A DNA stretch of 64,000 nucleotides from Pyruvatibacter mobilis (GCF_012848855.1 NZ_CP051630.1:537501-601500); one strand, 5' to 3'; counted from the stretch's first letter, positions 8,244 to 16,217 are shown. The notes: generated by a model not told the origin, from the letters alone. Program-made: numbers and translations.

Positions 8244-8419
8244 GCCGTTTCCTCCTGAGCTCGCACGGCCAGGGGAGGCGTGAGGGTGCACGCCTGCTTC
8301 AGGCCGCAAGGGGCGCGGGCGGCGGCTTTTGTGCCGCTCTGTCACCACGCATGGCGGAAGCTTAGTGGGCGCGGGCAGATTTGTGAAGAAGATGACGAGG
8401 GCGTCATTTTCGGTGGCGG

Positions 8420-8983
8420 TCAGCTGTCCTCGTGATCCGCATCGTCCTGCGGCGGCCCGGATGCGCGGGAGGGGTGGCCGGGGCGATAGTCGCAATCGCA
8501 ATAGCCCGGACAGGCCTGGGACAATTCCTTGTGGCGCAGGGCGCAGAGGCTGTCGATCAGGTAGCGGCCCAGCGTGTCGGCGGCCTGTTTTTCCTCCGCC
8601 GCCCGCTTGAGCGACGACACATGCAGCCAGATCGTGTTGGCGCGCGGCACGAAACCCGCTTCCTTGGCGGACTCGATGTAAGTGCACAGGGCATCGGCGA
8701 TGGACCCGGCGATAGGCTGGCCGAGGGTGGGGCAGAGGCCGCGCAGGTCGTGGGCGATGAAGAAGATCCGGTCCACATCCAGCAACTGGCCGGGATCGTT
8801 GTTATCGACCAGCTGCCACAGGCGGTCGATTTCATCGCCGATGGCGATGGTGGCGCTGGTGATGGTGGCCTCGGCGATGGCCTCGGTGGCGGCCCGGTTT
8901 ATGTCGCCGGGAATCTCGGCGGGGAGGTTGTCGCCCACCATCAGCTTCAGGCGGTTGTCCGGCTTGATGAATTCTGCGGTCAT
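8420..8983 (-). CDS. HPt-like phosphotransfer domain protein
   Basis: A 187-residue helical protein. The segment IFFIAHDLRGLCPTLGQPIAGSIADALCTYIE (about 74-105) resembles histidine-phosphotransfer domains, with His78 in AHDLRG as the candidate phosphoacceptor in place of the common HxLKG. The C-terminal tail is Cys/His/Asp-rich (CPGYCDCDYRPGHP), which could bind metal. The start ATG at 8983 overlaps the receiver-gene stop as TGATG, a sign of translational coupling; a TTG at 8998 is possible but less likely. By context it would relay phosphate to or from the receiver encoded just upstream. HPt assignment is by local similarity and is not certain. Confidence 0.65.
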   Translation of the reverse strand: MTAEFIKPDNRLKLMVGDNLPAEIPGDINRAATEAIAEATITSATIAIGDEIDRLWQLVDNNDPGQLLDVDRIFFIAHDLRGLCPTLGQPIAGSIADALCTYIESAKEAGFVPRANTIWLHVSSLKRAAEEKQAADTLGRYLIDSLCALRHKELSQACPGYCDCDYRPGHPSRASGPPQDDADHEDS

Positions 8984-9636
8984 CAGATCATTCCCCAATC
9001 ATCGGCGGTGGACCCGTCGGTGCCGGTCATGTTCATGACGCCCACGGTGTTCTGGGTATCGTGCAAGAAGCCCTGCGATTTGCGGCGCAGGCGGCCATGG
9101 GCCCTTGCCTCGGCGCGGGTCGGCGGGCCGATGCGCTTGTCGCTGGCGCGGCGGAAGGGGCCGGAAAAGGCGAGGTTGGTGCGTCGGCGCCGGTTGGGCC
9201 CGAAATAGGTCGGCGTGCGGACGAAGGGCCGGGGCCGGGTGATGACCTGGTGAATGCGCGAGTAAAGCCCCGCGGGCGTCACCGGCTTGGCGAGGTACTC
9301 ATTGATGCCGACATCGCGGGCGCGCTCGACGCTGGCCCGGTTGTGGTAGCCGGTGACCATGATGATAGGCACCAGCGGGTTCGGGCTGTCGGCGGCATTG
9401 CGCACCAGCTGGGCGAAGTCGAAGCCGTCCAGCGGCTGCATGGCGGCATCGGTGATGATGATGTCCGGCGGAAAGTCGCGCATCAGTTCAAAGGCTTCCG
9501 AGCCGTCGGACGCCATGCGGATCTGCTCAAACTCCATGGCGCGCAGGATGGCGCTGTAGAGATTGCGCATGAAGAGATTGTCCTCGACGATGAGGAGATT
9601 GATGCGGCTGAAATTCAGTTCGCTGTCTTGCGCCAT
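8983..9636 (-). CDS. CheY-like response regulator with basic C-terminal tail
   Basis: Receiver domain at residues 12-132 with the acidic pair (VEDN), phosphoacceptor Asp63 (IITDAAM), Thr95 (VTG) and Lys117 (AKPV). The remaining 85 residues carry FGPNRRRR and FSGPFRRASDKR, an arginine-rich tail found on a group of alphaproteobacterial single-domain regulators, instead of a DNA-binding output domain. Start at the ATG at 9636 behind GGGGACACCA; an ATG at 9648 and a GTG at 9693 lie in frame, but the GTG overlaps a promoter-like palindrome. First gene of a two-gene operon with the HPt-like protein. A CtrA-type site lies 59-73 bases upstream. Confidence 0.85.
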   Translation of the reverse strand: MAQDSELNFSRINLLIVEDNLFMRNLYSAILRAMEFEQIRMASDGSEAFELMRDFPPDIIITDAAMQPLDGFDFAQLVRNAADSPNPLVPIIMVTGYHNRASVERARDVGINEYLAKPVTPAGLYSRIHQVITRPRPFVRTPTYFGPNRRRRTNLAFSGPFRRASDKRIGPPTRAEARAHGRLRRKSQGFLHDTQNTVGVMNMTGTDGSTADDWGMI

Positions 9637-9688
9637 TGGTGTCCCCATGAAGCTCTGCTCGCGCTTCGATGGTTCGACACTACCCAAA

Positions 9689-9709
9689 TACACGTTAAAC
9701 GTGTATTAA
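9689..9709 (-). promoter_or_regulatory. CtrA-type site overlapping a 17-base palindrome
   Basis: TTAA (9695-9698), seven bases, TTAA (9706-9709) matches the TTAA-N7-TTAA consensus of the alphaproteobacterial cell-cycle regulator CtrA. It overlaps the perfect palindrome TACACGTT-A-AACGTGTA (9689-9705). It sits between the flagellin-like gene and the receiver/HPt operon, in promoter position for the latter. Confidence 0.6.
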
Positions 9710-9717
9710 GCGCGTTT

Positions 9718-10506
9718 TCAGACAGGTTCCTTGGCGGAGTGCGCGCTATGCGAGTCCGGATCGGGCGCGTGTGCCCCCGGGTCGGGAGCCCGGCGGCGGG
9801 CCTTGCGGCGGCGTCCGGAGGTAGGCGGTTCGGGCTGGATGCGGGCGGCCAGCAGGGCTGCATCTACCTCGAAGCGGGCGGCGAAGGCTGCGGCCTGCTG
9901 GCGCGCGGCGGCAATCGCCTGGCGGATCGCGGTGCGTTCAGCGGCAGTGGCGAACGCAAGCTCGGGCGCAGGCAGGGCCAGGCCTTCCGCCTCGCTGGTG
10001 GCATTGACGCCGGGAATGGCGGCGCTGGAGCGGCCGCGGGCATCCAGCGGCACAGTCAGTTCGCCGCCGAGGCCGTCCAGCAGGTTCACCCGGCCTGCAT
10101 AGGCCGTGCGGGCAATGCGGTCGATATCCTCACGCAGCTCGTCATAGCGCTCGGCCAACAGGGCGCGGGCGGCGTCTTCGGCATCGGCGGGCAGGTCCGT
10201 GCGGTCAGCCTGTTCGGCAGCGTCCACCAGTTCATCTGCATCAGCAAGACGGTGGCCGACGCTGTCCAGCGACAGGACGGCGGCCTCCAGGGTCTCGATG
10301 GCGGCCACGGCTTCCGCCAGGTGGGGCGGCAGGGCCGGCATGTGCGGCATGGCGCGCAGGCGGTCCAGCGCTTTGCGGCCCTTGGCGAGGGCGGCCAGGC
10401 GGTCAGCCTTGCGGCGGCGATGGGCGGCCTTGGGGTTGGCAAGAGCCTCGAGGGCAAGCCATGCCTCCCGGGCGCGGCCGGAGGAGGTTGTTTCAATCGC
10501 AATCAT
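9718..10506 (-). CDS. flagellin-like hypothetical protein
   Basis: A 262-residue protein with no signal peptide. Residues 63-150 resemble part of a flagellin N-terminal helical domain: an alternating helix (AVAAIETLEAAVLSLDSVGHRL), then YDELREDIDRIARTAYAGRVNLLDG, which mirrors the flagellin YNxLLxQIDxLAxDAxYNGxNLL pattern. Residues 185-222 look like a flagellin C-terminal helix. The extreme N- and C-terminal polymerisation segments are not obvious, and the last 35 residues are basic and low-complexity. Start at the ATG at 10506; the upstream frame extension is not conserved-looking. No flagellar gene is nearby, so this may be a divergent paralogue with another role. Confidence 0.55.
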   Translation of the reverse strand: MIAIETTSSGRAREAWLALEALANPKAAHRRRKADRLAALAKGRKALDRLRAMPHMPALPPHLAEAVAAIETLEAAVLSLDSVGHRLADADELVDAAEQADRTDLPADAEDAARALLAERYDELREDIDRIARTAYAGRVNLLDGLGGELTVPLDARGRSSAAIPGVNATSEAEGLALPAPELAFATAAERTAIRQAIAAARQQAAAFAARFEVDAALLAARIQPEPPTSGRRRKARRRAPDPGAHAPDPDSHSAHSAKEPV

Positions 10507-10621
10507 GGCGCTTATGCTGCGCGTGCGCCGGTGACGGTCCGCTTTAGGCGGCCTGACGGATTCGACCGAAACATCCGGCAAGTTTGAAACAGTTTGCGCA
10601 GAATGCGGCAGGGGAGCGTGA

Positions 10622-11185
10622 ATGGCCGGGGATATGTGGGCGAGACCCAAAGGGCAGGCAGGACCCAACGGTCAGGCGGGAGACATCCCCCGGGTGCGGG
10701 GCCTCGTGCAGCCGCTGCTGTGGCGGGTTTTGCAGGTAGGCTATCGCCTCAAGCGCCTGCATGCGGCGCTGTTCCGCCCGGTGACGCTGGGGGTGCGCGC
10801 GCTGGTGCGCAATGATGAGGGACACGTCCTTTTGATCCGCCATACCTATGTGCCCGGCTGGTTCATGCCAGGCGGCGGCGTCGGCAAGGACGAAACGCTG
10901 GAGGCGGCGGTGGCCCGCGAGCTGCACGAGGAAGCGGGCATCCGCGCGCTGGGGGACATGAACCTCGTCGGTGCCTATGCCAATTTCCTGCAGCTCAAAT
11001 CCGACCACGTGCTGGTCTACGAGGTGCCGCACTGGGAGGAGGCGGGGCCTGCGCCGCATCTGGGTTTCGAGATCGCCGAGATCGGGTTCTTCCCGCCCGA
11101 CGCGCTGCCGGAGGGCACGAGCCCCGGCACGCGGCTGCGGATCGAGGAAGCCCTCACCCGGCGGCGGACCACGGTCTACTGGTAG
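10622..11185 (+). CDS. Nudix hydrolase
   Basis: A 187-residue protein with an intact Nudix box: Gly85, Glu91 and REL-HEEAGI at 99-107, fitting G-x5-E-x7-R-E-U-x-E-E-x-G-U. These residues bind Mg2+ and hydrolyse nucleoside diphosphates linked to another moiety; the substrate is not predictable. The first 55 residues contain a basic amphipathic stretch (LLWRVLQVGYRLKRLHAALFRP) also seen in other Nudix proteins of this kind. GGGGAG upstream of the ATG supports the start. It is divergent from the flagellin-like gene and convergent with the amidase, with only 21 bases between their stops. Confidence 0.88.
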   Translation: MAGDMWARPKGQAGPNGQAGDIPRVRGLVQPLLWRVLQVGYRLKRLHAALFRPVTLGVRALVRNDEGHVLLIRHTYVPGWFMPGGGVGKDETLEAAVARELHEEAGIRALGDMNLVGAYANFLQLKSDHVLVYEVPHWEEAGPAPHLGFEIAEIGFFPPDALPEGTSPGTRLRIEEALTRRRTTVYW

Positions 11186-11206
11186 GCGCCTGTCGTGTAT
11201 GCGCGT

Positions 11207-12652
11207 CTAGCCGGCTGCGTGGACCGGCGGGCGGCGGTCGCCCCAGGGCCGGGCGCGTTCAAGCTGGCCTGCGAGCTGGAACAGGGTGGCCTCGTCGCCG
11301 AAGGGGGCGGTGAACATCATGCCCACGGGGAGGCCCGCTTCCGTCCAGTGCAGGGGCACGGACATGGAGGGCTGGCCGGTCATGTTGAACAGGCCGGGGA
11401 ACGGCATGTAGCGGGCGTTGATGTCCAGATAGGCGGCAATGTCCTCGCTATCCATGTTGACCGTGCCCAGCTTCACCGGCGGCAGCGCCAGGGTGGGGGA
11501 CAGGAGCAGGTCCGCTTTCTGCTCGGTCATGAAATCGGCGACCAGGCGGCCTAGGCGGTGGATGGTCAGCGTGCCGCGGGCAAAGTCGGCGGCGGTGAGG
11601 CCGCGGCCGTTCTGGGCGATGGCCCAGGTGATGTGCTCCACATCGTTTTCGGTGACCGGACGGCCCAATGCCTCGCTGCGCATGTCGAGGGTCAGGGCGA
11701 TGTTGCTGGCGATGAGGGAAATCTGCGCAAGCGCCATGTCGGCGGGGTCAACCTTCGGGGCGGCCTCGATGACCTCGTGGCCCAGCTCGCGCAGCAGGGT
11801 GGCGGTGGCATCAAGGCCCGCCTGCACCTCCGTGTCGGCGCTGTTGCCGTTGGGGCCGGTCGCGGTGAGGGCGATGCGCAGGCGGCGCGGCTCGGTGGTT
11901 ACCTCGTCCAGATAGGGCCGCGCCGGTGCCGGGGCCGCATAGGGATCGCCCGGCGCGGGCGCGCAGGTTGCGTCCAGCAGGGCTGCGTTGTCGCGCACGG
12001 AGCGGCTGACGGCGTGGCTGATCGACATGCCGCCCCAGCCTTCGCCCCGGTCCGGCCCCATGGGGGTGCGGGCGCGGGTGGGCTTGAGGCCGAACAGGCC
12101 GCAGGCGGACGCGGGCACGCGGATGGAGCCGCCGCCGTCGGACGCATTGGCGATAGGCAGCACGCCCGCCGCAACGGCGGCTGCCGCGCCGCCGGAGGAG
12201 CCGCCGGGGGAATGCTCCGTGTTCCACGGATTGCGGGTCGGGCCGTAGAGCCGGGGTTCGGTGGTGCCCGCAAGGCCGAATTCGGGCGAGTTGGTCTTGC
12301 CGAAAATCACCATGCCCGCATCCAGGTAGCGCTGGGTGAGGGTGGAATTGTGGTCGGCCACATTGCCGGTGAAGGCACCGGAGCCATAGGTGGTGACCGT
12401 GCCGGTGAGCAGCAGGTGCAGATCCTTCAGCAGGAAGGGCACCCCGGTGAAGGGGCCGTCAGGCAGGCCGCGGCTGATCTGCGCACGGGCTTCGTCATAG
12501 TGGCGCAGGGGCACGGCGTTGAGGGTTGTGTCCACGCGCTCGAGGCGGGTGATGGCTTCGTCCAGCAGCTCTGTCGGCGTCACGTCCTTGCGGCGGACGA
12601 GGTCCGCCAGGCCAAGCGCGTCATACTGGTCATACTCACTGAAGCCGCTCAT
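11207..12652 (-). CDS. amidase (amidase signature family)
   Basis: A 481-residue cytosolic hydrolase with the amidase-signature catalytic triad: Lys76 (FLLKDL), cis-Ser152 (SPGGSSGGAAAA) and nucleophile Ser176 (GGGSIRVPAS). Length and order match the family, which cleaves carboxamides. The GatA role is unlikely because no gatB or gatC lies nearby. Start at the ATG at 12652 is supported by GGGGGAAA about 8 bases upstream; an ATG at 12670 is a less likely alternative. It is transcribed alone and is divergent from the cation antiporter gene. Substrate unknown. Confidence 0.9.
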   Translation of the reverse strand: MSGFSEYDQYDALGLADLVRRKDVTPTELLDEAITRLERVDTTLNAVPLRHYDEARAQISRGLPDGPFTGVPFLLKDLHLLLTGTVTTYGSGAFTGNVADHNSTLTQRYLDAGMVIFGKTNSPEFGLAGTTEPRLYGPTRNPWNTEHSPGGSSGGAAAAVAAGVLPIANASDGGGSIRVPASACGLFGLKPTRARTPMGPDRGEGWGGMSISHAVSRSVRDNAALLDATCAPAPGDPYAAPAPARPYLDEVTTEPRRLRIALTATGPNGNSADTEVQAGLDATATLLRELGHEVIEAAPKVDPADMALAQISLIASNIALTLDMRSEALGRPVTENDVEHITWAIAQNGRGLTAADFARGTLTIHRLGRLVADFMTEQKADLLLSPTLALPPVKLGTVNMDSEDIAAYLDINARYMPFPGLFNMTGQPSMSVPLHWTEAGLPVGMMFTAPFGDEATLFQLAGQLERARPWGDRRPPVHAAG

Positions 12653-13019
12653 GCCGCTTTCCCCCGTCATGTGTTGTGGCGCGCCGGATCTGCTGTCCGG
12701 CTTTCGATTGTCCGTTTCCGGCGGAACCTTACAGGGGCAGGCGGGGTTGCACCATCGGGTGGCGCCCTGAATGTGGCCGCCTGCCCATCTGCGGGCGCGC
12801 CCGGATAGTACCTGGACAGCGCCCGGGTGTTGCCGGGGTGCATCTGGCGCCCGCCGAATTGCGCTGCCGCGCATGGGGTGCGGGTCCGCATGGTCGGCAA
12901 AAGAGGCGTTGTGCCTTATATCTTGGCGGTCCTCCGCGTGTGACCTGTACGCGTGACTTGTGCGGAGGCCACGGGCGGTTTCAGGGCCGCTTCCGGACGC
13001 GAGCTTACAAGGACGGGCG
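12653..13019. other. divergent intergenic region, amidase / cation antiporter
   Basis: 367 bases with no credible gene. It should hold promoters for both flanking genes. The only structure noted is CCTCCGC (12931-12937) pairing with GCGGAGG (12962-12968), 52 bases before the antiporter start. A GGAAC-N18-GTT match at 12723-12748 is too far from the start to be persuasive. Confidence 0.5.
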
Positions 13020-14003
13020 ATGAGCTACTTGCTGGTACTGGGTGGTCTTCTCTTGCTGGCAGGTGGCGGTGAAGCGCTGATCCGCGGCGCGGTGGCGCTG
13101 GCGGAACGGCTCGGCATCTCGCCGGTCTTCGTCGGCCTCACGGTGGTGGCGATCGGCACCTCGACGCCGGAACTGACGGTGGCGATCAATGCGGCGATGA
13201 CGGGGACGCCGGACATCGCGGTTGGCAGCGTCATCGGCTCCAACATCTCCAACATCCTGCTGGTGCTGGCGGCAACCGCGCTGGTGCAGCCGATCATCGT
13301 TGACCCGCGCATGGTGTTCCGCGACGGGCTGTTCCTGCTCGCGGTCAGCTTCGGCGTCGCCATGGTGGCGCTTACCGGGCTCATCACGCCGGGGCAGGGC
13401 ACGGCGATGGTGGTGCTGCTGGTCTTCTATCTGGTGTTCAGCTACTGGGCGGAGATGGTGCGCAATGCGCCGTCCGCCGAGCGGCGCGAGGCGGAAGTTG
13501 CCGAATACAAAGGCATCCCGCCCAAATTCATCTATGCCATTCCCGCCATCCTGATCGGCCTTGTGGGCGTTGTTCAGGGGGCGGAATTCCTGGTGCAGGG
13601 CGCCACCGAGATCGCCCTGTCCATGGGTGTGTCGGAAGCGGTGATCGGCCTGTCGCTGGTGGCGGTGGGCACGTCGCTGCCGGAGCTTGCGGTGTCGCTG
13701 CTGGCGGCCTATCGCGGGCATGCCGGCGTGGCGGTGGGCAATATCATCGGCTCCAACATTTCCAACCTGCTGCTCATTCTCGGCGTCACCGGCTTCATCA
13801 CCGAGACGCCGGTGGCCGCGCAGATCGCCCGCTATGACGTGTGGGTGATGGTGGCGGCGACGGCGATCATGGTGCCGGTCATGGTGACGGGGCTGAGAAT
13901 CAGCCGGGCCGAGGGCGTGCTCTTCCTGACGGCCTATGTGCTGTATCTGGTGTCCATCTTCACCGGCCTGCCGGACATGGTGATGTCGGTCCTCTACGGC
14001 TGA
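13020..14003 (+). CDS. calcium/sodium antiporter, CaCA family (YrbG-like)
   Basis: A 327-residue inner-membrane protein with about ten hydrophobic helices in two inverted halves. Each half carries the alpha-repeat signature: VVAIGTSTPELTVAINAA early, and VAVGTSLPELAVSLLAA in the second half, each followed by a GNIIGSNISN-type stretch. These motifs hold the acidic and polar residues that coordinate Ca2+ and Na+. The start at 13020 (MSYLLVLGGLLLL) gives a complete first helix; the frame continues upstream but encodes no family-like sequence. A second CaCA paralogue lies at 62940-63887. Confidence 0.92.
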   Translation: MSYLLVLGGLLLLAGGGEALIRGAVALAERLGISPVFVGLTVVAIGTSTPELTVAINAAMTGTPDIAVGSVIGSNISNILLVLAATALVQPIIVDPRMVFRDGLFLLAVSFGVAMVALTGLITPGQGTAMVVLLVFYLVFSYWAEMVRNAPSAERREAEVAEYKGIPPKFIYAIPAILIGLVGVVQGAEFLVQGATEIALSMGVSEAVIGLSLVAVGTSLPELAVSLLAAYRGHAGVAVGNIIGSNISNLLLILGVTGFITETPVAAQIARYDVWVMVAATAIMVPVMVTGLRISRAEGVLFLTAYVLYLVSIFTGLPDMVMSVLYG

Positions 14004-14210
14004 CTTTTCGCGGCTGCAGGGCCGTGATCCCGACCGTTCGTGCGCGATTTCGCAGGTGCGGAATTTCGGACACAAAAACTACACAATTGAGGTTGATCCA
14101 ATTGCACGTGGAACGGTTCGGCAGGCGATGCCCCGATGCCGGCCACACCCCGGGGGCGTTGCACAGAGGGGCGCTCCCGCCGGTTTTTTTGACGAGCGAT
14201 GAGCCCAGAG

Positions 14211-14236
14211 GGAACCCACACGACCCTCCGCTTGTT
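14211..14236 (+). promoter_or_regulatory. candidate EcfG/RpoE2-type promoter
   Basis: GGAAC (14211-14215), 18 bases, GTT (14234-14236). This fits the GGAAC-N18/19-TT pattern of alphaproteobacterial general-stress promoters and lies 37 bases before the start codon of the acidic secreted protein. Confidence 0.4.
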
Positions 14237-14272
14237 TTCTCGCCGGGATCTTAAAGTTTTGGAGACAAACAC

Positions 14273-14644
14273 ATGACGAACCTCAAGACCGCCACCACGG
14301 CCGTGTCCGCCCTTGCCCTTGCCGCCGGCTTTGCCATGGCAACCCCGGCCTTCGCCGAGCACCACGAAATGGAAGCCGGCGTGGAAGCTGGTGCCACTGT
14401 CGAGACCGGTGTGATGACCGAAGCGGAAAACGACGTGGAAGCTGCTGCCGAAGCCACCGGCGAAGCTGCTGAAGAGGCCGCCGAAGCGACTGAAGAAGCC
14501 GCTGAGGACGCCGTCGAAGGCGCGGAAGAAGCTGCCGAGGAGACCGGTGAGGCTGTTGAGGAAGCCGCTGAAGAGGCTGAGGAAGCTGTCGAAGGCGACG
14601 CCGAGGCCGAGGTCAATGTCGAGGCCGAAGCTTCTGCCGAGTAA
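14273..14644 (+). CDS. secreted acidic Glu/Ala-repeat protein
   Basis: A 123-residue protein with a clear signal peptide (residues 1-28: basic start, ALALAAGFAMA core, cleavage near TPAFA-EH). The mature part is almost entirely Ala, Glu, Val, Gly and Thr in short EEAAEATEEAAED-like units, with no Cys or Trp. It is strongly acidic and probably a long single helix or disordered. GGAG lies 8 bases before the ATG and a strong terminator follows at 14670, so it is an independent, well-formed transcription unit. No family could be named; a periplasmic chaperone-like, cation-buffering or desiccation role is speculation. An EcfG-type promoter candidate precedes it. Confidence 0.75.
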   Translation: MTNLKTATTAVSALALAAGFAMATPAFAEHHEMEAGVEAGATVETGVMTEAENDVEAAAEATGEAAEEAAEATEEAAEDAVEGAEEAAEETGEAVEEAAEEAEEAVEGDAEAEVNVEAEASAE

Positions 14645-14669
14645 GCTCGCTCAGGCTAGCTGACAAGAG

Positions 14670-14699
14670 GACCCCGCCGGGTGACCGGCGGGGTCTTTT
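14670..14699 (+). terminator. rho-independent terminator
   Basis: GACCCCGCCGG (14670-14680), GTGA loop, CCGGCGGGGTC (14685-14695), then TTTT. A perfect 11-pair stem 25 bases past the stop of the acidic protein gene. Confidence 0.93.
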
Positions 14700-14726
14700 G
14701 TTTGTGGGCGGACGGATCATCTCGCG

Positions 14727-15431
14727 TCAGGCGGGCACGTCCGCCAGCAGGATTTCGGCCGCTTCACCGTCCGCTGCGGTGATCGTGATCTCCGCCACGT
14801 CCCGTATGGCAGCCCCGGCACGCGCCGGGACGACATCACCATTGACCGTGACAGCGCCGCTGGCCGGGACGAGATAGGCGTAGCGGCCTTCGCCGAGGCT
14901 GTGGGTCACGGTCTGGCCCGGCGCAAGCGTTGCCCCGAACACGGCCGCATCAGCCCGGATGGGCAGGGCAGTGTCGTGGCCCTGGCCGGAGGCAAGCGCC
15001 ACCAGCTGGCCGGACCGGTCATCCCTGGGGAAGGCCGCCTGGTCCCAGCGCGGAGTGCCGCCCGGTTTTTCCGGCGCGATCCAGATCTGGAAGATGCGCG
15101 TGTGCGCCTCCTCGCGATTGTGCTCAGCATGCATGATGCCCTTGCCGGCAGACATCACCTGCACGTCGCCGGCCTCGGTGCGGCCCTCATTGCCCAGATG
15201 GTCCTGGTGGCTGATGGCGCCCTCGCGGACATAGGTGATGATCTCCATGTCCCGGTGGCCATGCATGTCGAAGCCCGTGTGGGGATCGATGGTGTCGTCG
15301 TTCCAGACCAGCAGGCTGCCCCAGCCATTGCGGCCCACATGGCGGTGGGGGCCGAAATTGAAGTGGTGATAGGCATCAAGCCAGGGCAGGCGGGTGTGGG
15401 GATGATCGTCGAAATGGCGGATATCGACCAT
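14727..15431 (-). CDS. pirin family protein (YhhW-like bicupin)
   Basis: A 234-residue bicupin. The N-terminal cupin carries the metal-ligand set His57, His59 (DMHGHRD), His101 and Glu103 (IMHAEHN), the same positions as in YhhW-type pirins, which can act as quercetin dioxygenases. The usual PHRHVGRNGWGSLLVWNDD opening is present. The natural substrate in bacteria is normally unknown. Start set at the ATG at 15431 because AGGAGG precedes it by 6 bases; the reading frame continues 660 bases upstream but that part is not pirin-like. It is convergent with the acidic protein gene and its terminator. Confidence 0.92.
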   Translation of the reverse strand: MVDIRHFDDHPHTRLPWLDAYHHFNFGPHRHVGRNGWGSLLVWNDDTIDPHTGFDMHGHRDMEIITYVREGAISHQDHLGNEGRTEAGDVQVMSAGKGIMHAEHNREEAHTRIFQIWIAPEKPGGTPRWDQAAFPRDDRSGQLVALASGQGHDTALPIRADAAVFGATLAPGQTVTHSLGEGRYAYLVPASGAVTVNGDVVPARAGAAIRDVAEITITAADGEAAEILLADVPA

Positions 15432-15590
15432 GTCTGCCTCCTGTGAGCGGGGTGGGGGGCGCGGCACCGGCCATATGCCGGGCGTCCCGTGTTGAGGCAG
15501 ATATCGGGCCGCGGACGCCGGACATAAACAGGCGTCCTGGAACAAGGCTGTTTCCAAGGTGGAAAAAGTAAAAAAGTTTAAGCCCGCTGG

Positions 15591-15615
15591 GGAACCAGCG
15601 GCGGCCAGGCGCGTT
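15591..15615 (+). promoter_or_regulatory. candidate EcfG/SigT-type promoter
   Basis: GGAAC (15591-15595), 16 bases, CGTT (15612-15615), an exact match to the GGAAC-N16-CGTT form described for alphaproteobacterial general-stress sigma factors. It is 137 bases before the start of the small secreted protein, so the transcript would carry a leader containing the 15630-15696 inverted repeat. Confidence 0.5.
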
Positions 15616-15629
15616 TTCCTCATACGCGA

Positions 15630-15696
15630 CACGCAGGGACGGTACTTTCCCAAGCCCTGTCCCCCCCCTGGGCGATATCCCCTCCGTCCCTGCGTG
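15630..15696 (+). repeat. 13-base inverted repeat in a presumed 5' leader
   Basis: CACGCAGGGACGG (15630-15642) and CCGTCCCTGCGTG (15684-15696) are perfect complements separated by 41 pyrimidine-rich bases. In RNA this would form a stable stem ending 56 bases before the start codon at 15753. Confidence 0.65.
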
Positions 15697-15752
15697 CCGC
15701 TTAATCCCCCCGAAAGAATGACGGGGTGCCTGAGCACCCAGGAGGCGACACC

Positions 15753-16196
15753 ATGCTTGAGTTCATGCGTAAGACAATTGTGCCTGCTGCCATGGCGAGT
15801 GCGTTCGTGCTGGCGGGCGCCACCGCGGCGCAGGCTGACGGCCATGAGGGCCACATGTCGGGCGAGGCGGAAGCAACCGGTGAGACCACCGTCGTTGTTG
15901 CGCTGCTTCCCAAGGACGAGGAGGCCCTGCGCACGCTCGAACAGCGTCACCGCCGCATTATCAACACCGCGCAGCGCCAGTGCACCACTTCGCTGGGCGG
16001 CATCAACCGCAGCGACCGCGATCCGTGCGTAATCAGCGGTGTGGAAACGGGCGTCGAGATTTCCGACGACCCGGTGCTGAAGGCTTTTCACGAAGCGCTG
16101 CCGATGTCCGTGCGCTATGACGGCGACCGGCCGGACAATACCTGGCGCATCGGCCTTGATGACGAGGCACCGGACGGCATCATCACCACCGAGTAA
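15753..16196 (+). CDS. small secreted protein of unknown function
   Basis: A 147-residue exported protein. Residues 1-28 form a signal peptide (TIVPAAMASAFVLAGATAAQA, cleavage before DGHEGH). The mature chain has two cysteines (in RQCTTS and DPCVIS) that could form a disulfide, and a helix EEALRTLEQRHRRIINTAQRQC faintly like UrcA-family proteins, though not enough to assign that family. AGGAGG 8 bases upstream fixes the start at 15753. It has its own leader, an EcfG-type promoter candidate and a terminator at 16218. Stress-induced envelope function is inference. Confidence 0.75.
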   Translation: MLEFMRKTIVPAAMASAFVLAGATAAQADGHEGHMSGEAEATGETTVVVALLPKDEEALRTLEQRHRRIINTAQRQCTTSLGGINRSDRDPCVISGVETGVEISDDPVLKAFHEALPMSVRYDGDRPDNTWRIGLDDEAPDGIITTE

Positions 16197-16217
16197 GTGT
16201 GGTGCATGCAGCAGAAA

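Larger units (their letters stand above)
15432..15752. other. divergent region with a structured leader
   Basis: 321 bases between pirin and the small secreted protein. It contains hairpin CCGCTGG-GGAA-CCAGCGG (15584-15601), an EcfG-type promoter candidate at 15591-15615 and a long-range inverted repeat at 15630-15696. No gene is supported. Confidence 0.55.

Noticed and set aside
12723-12748. GGAAC-N18-GTT match upstream of the first cation antiporter
   Set aside because: It is 272 bases from the start codon, and matches this loose are expected by chance in 64 kb.
14727-16091. 454-codon extension of the pirin frame
   Set aside because: The ribosome site and homology begin at 15431; the extension reads through the opposite-strand secreted-protein gene.
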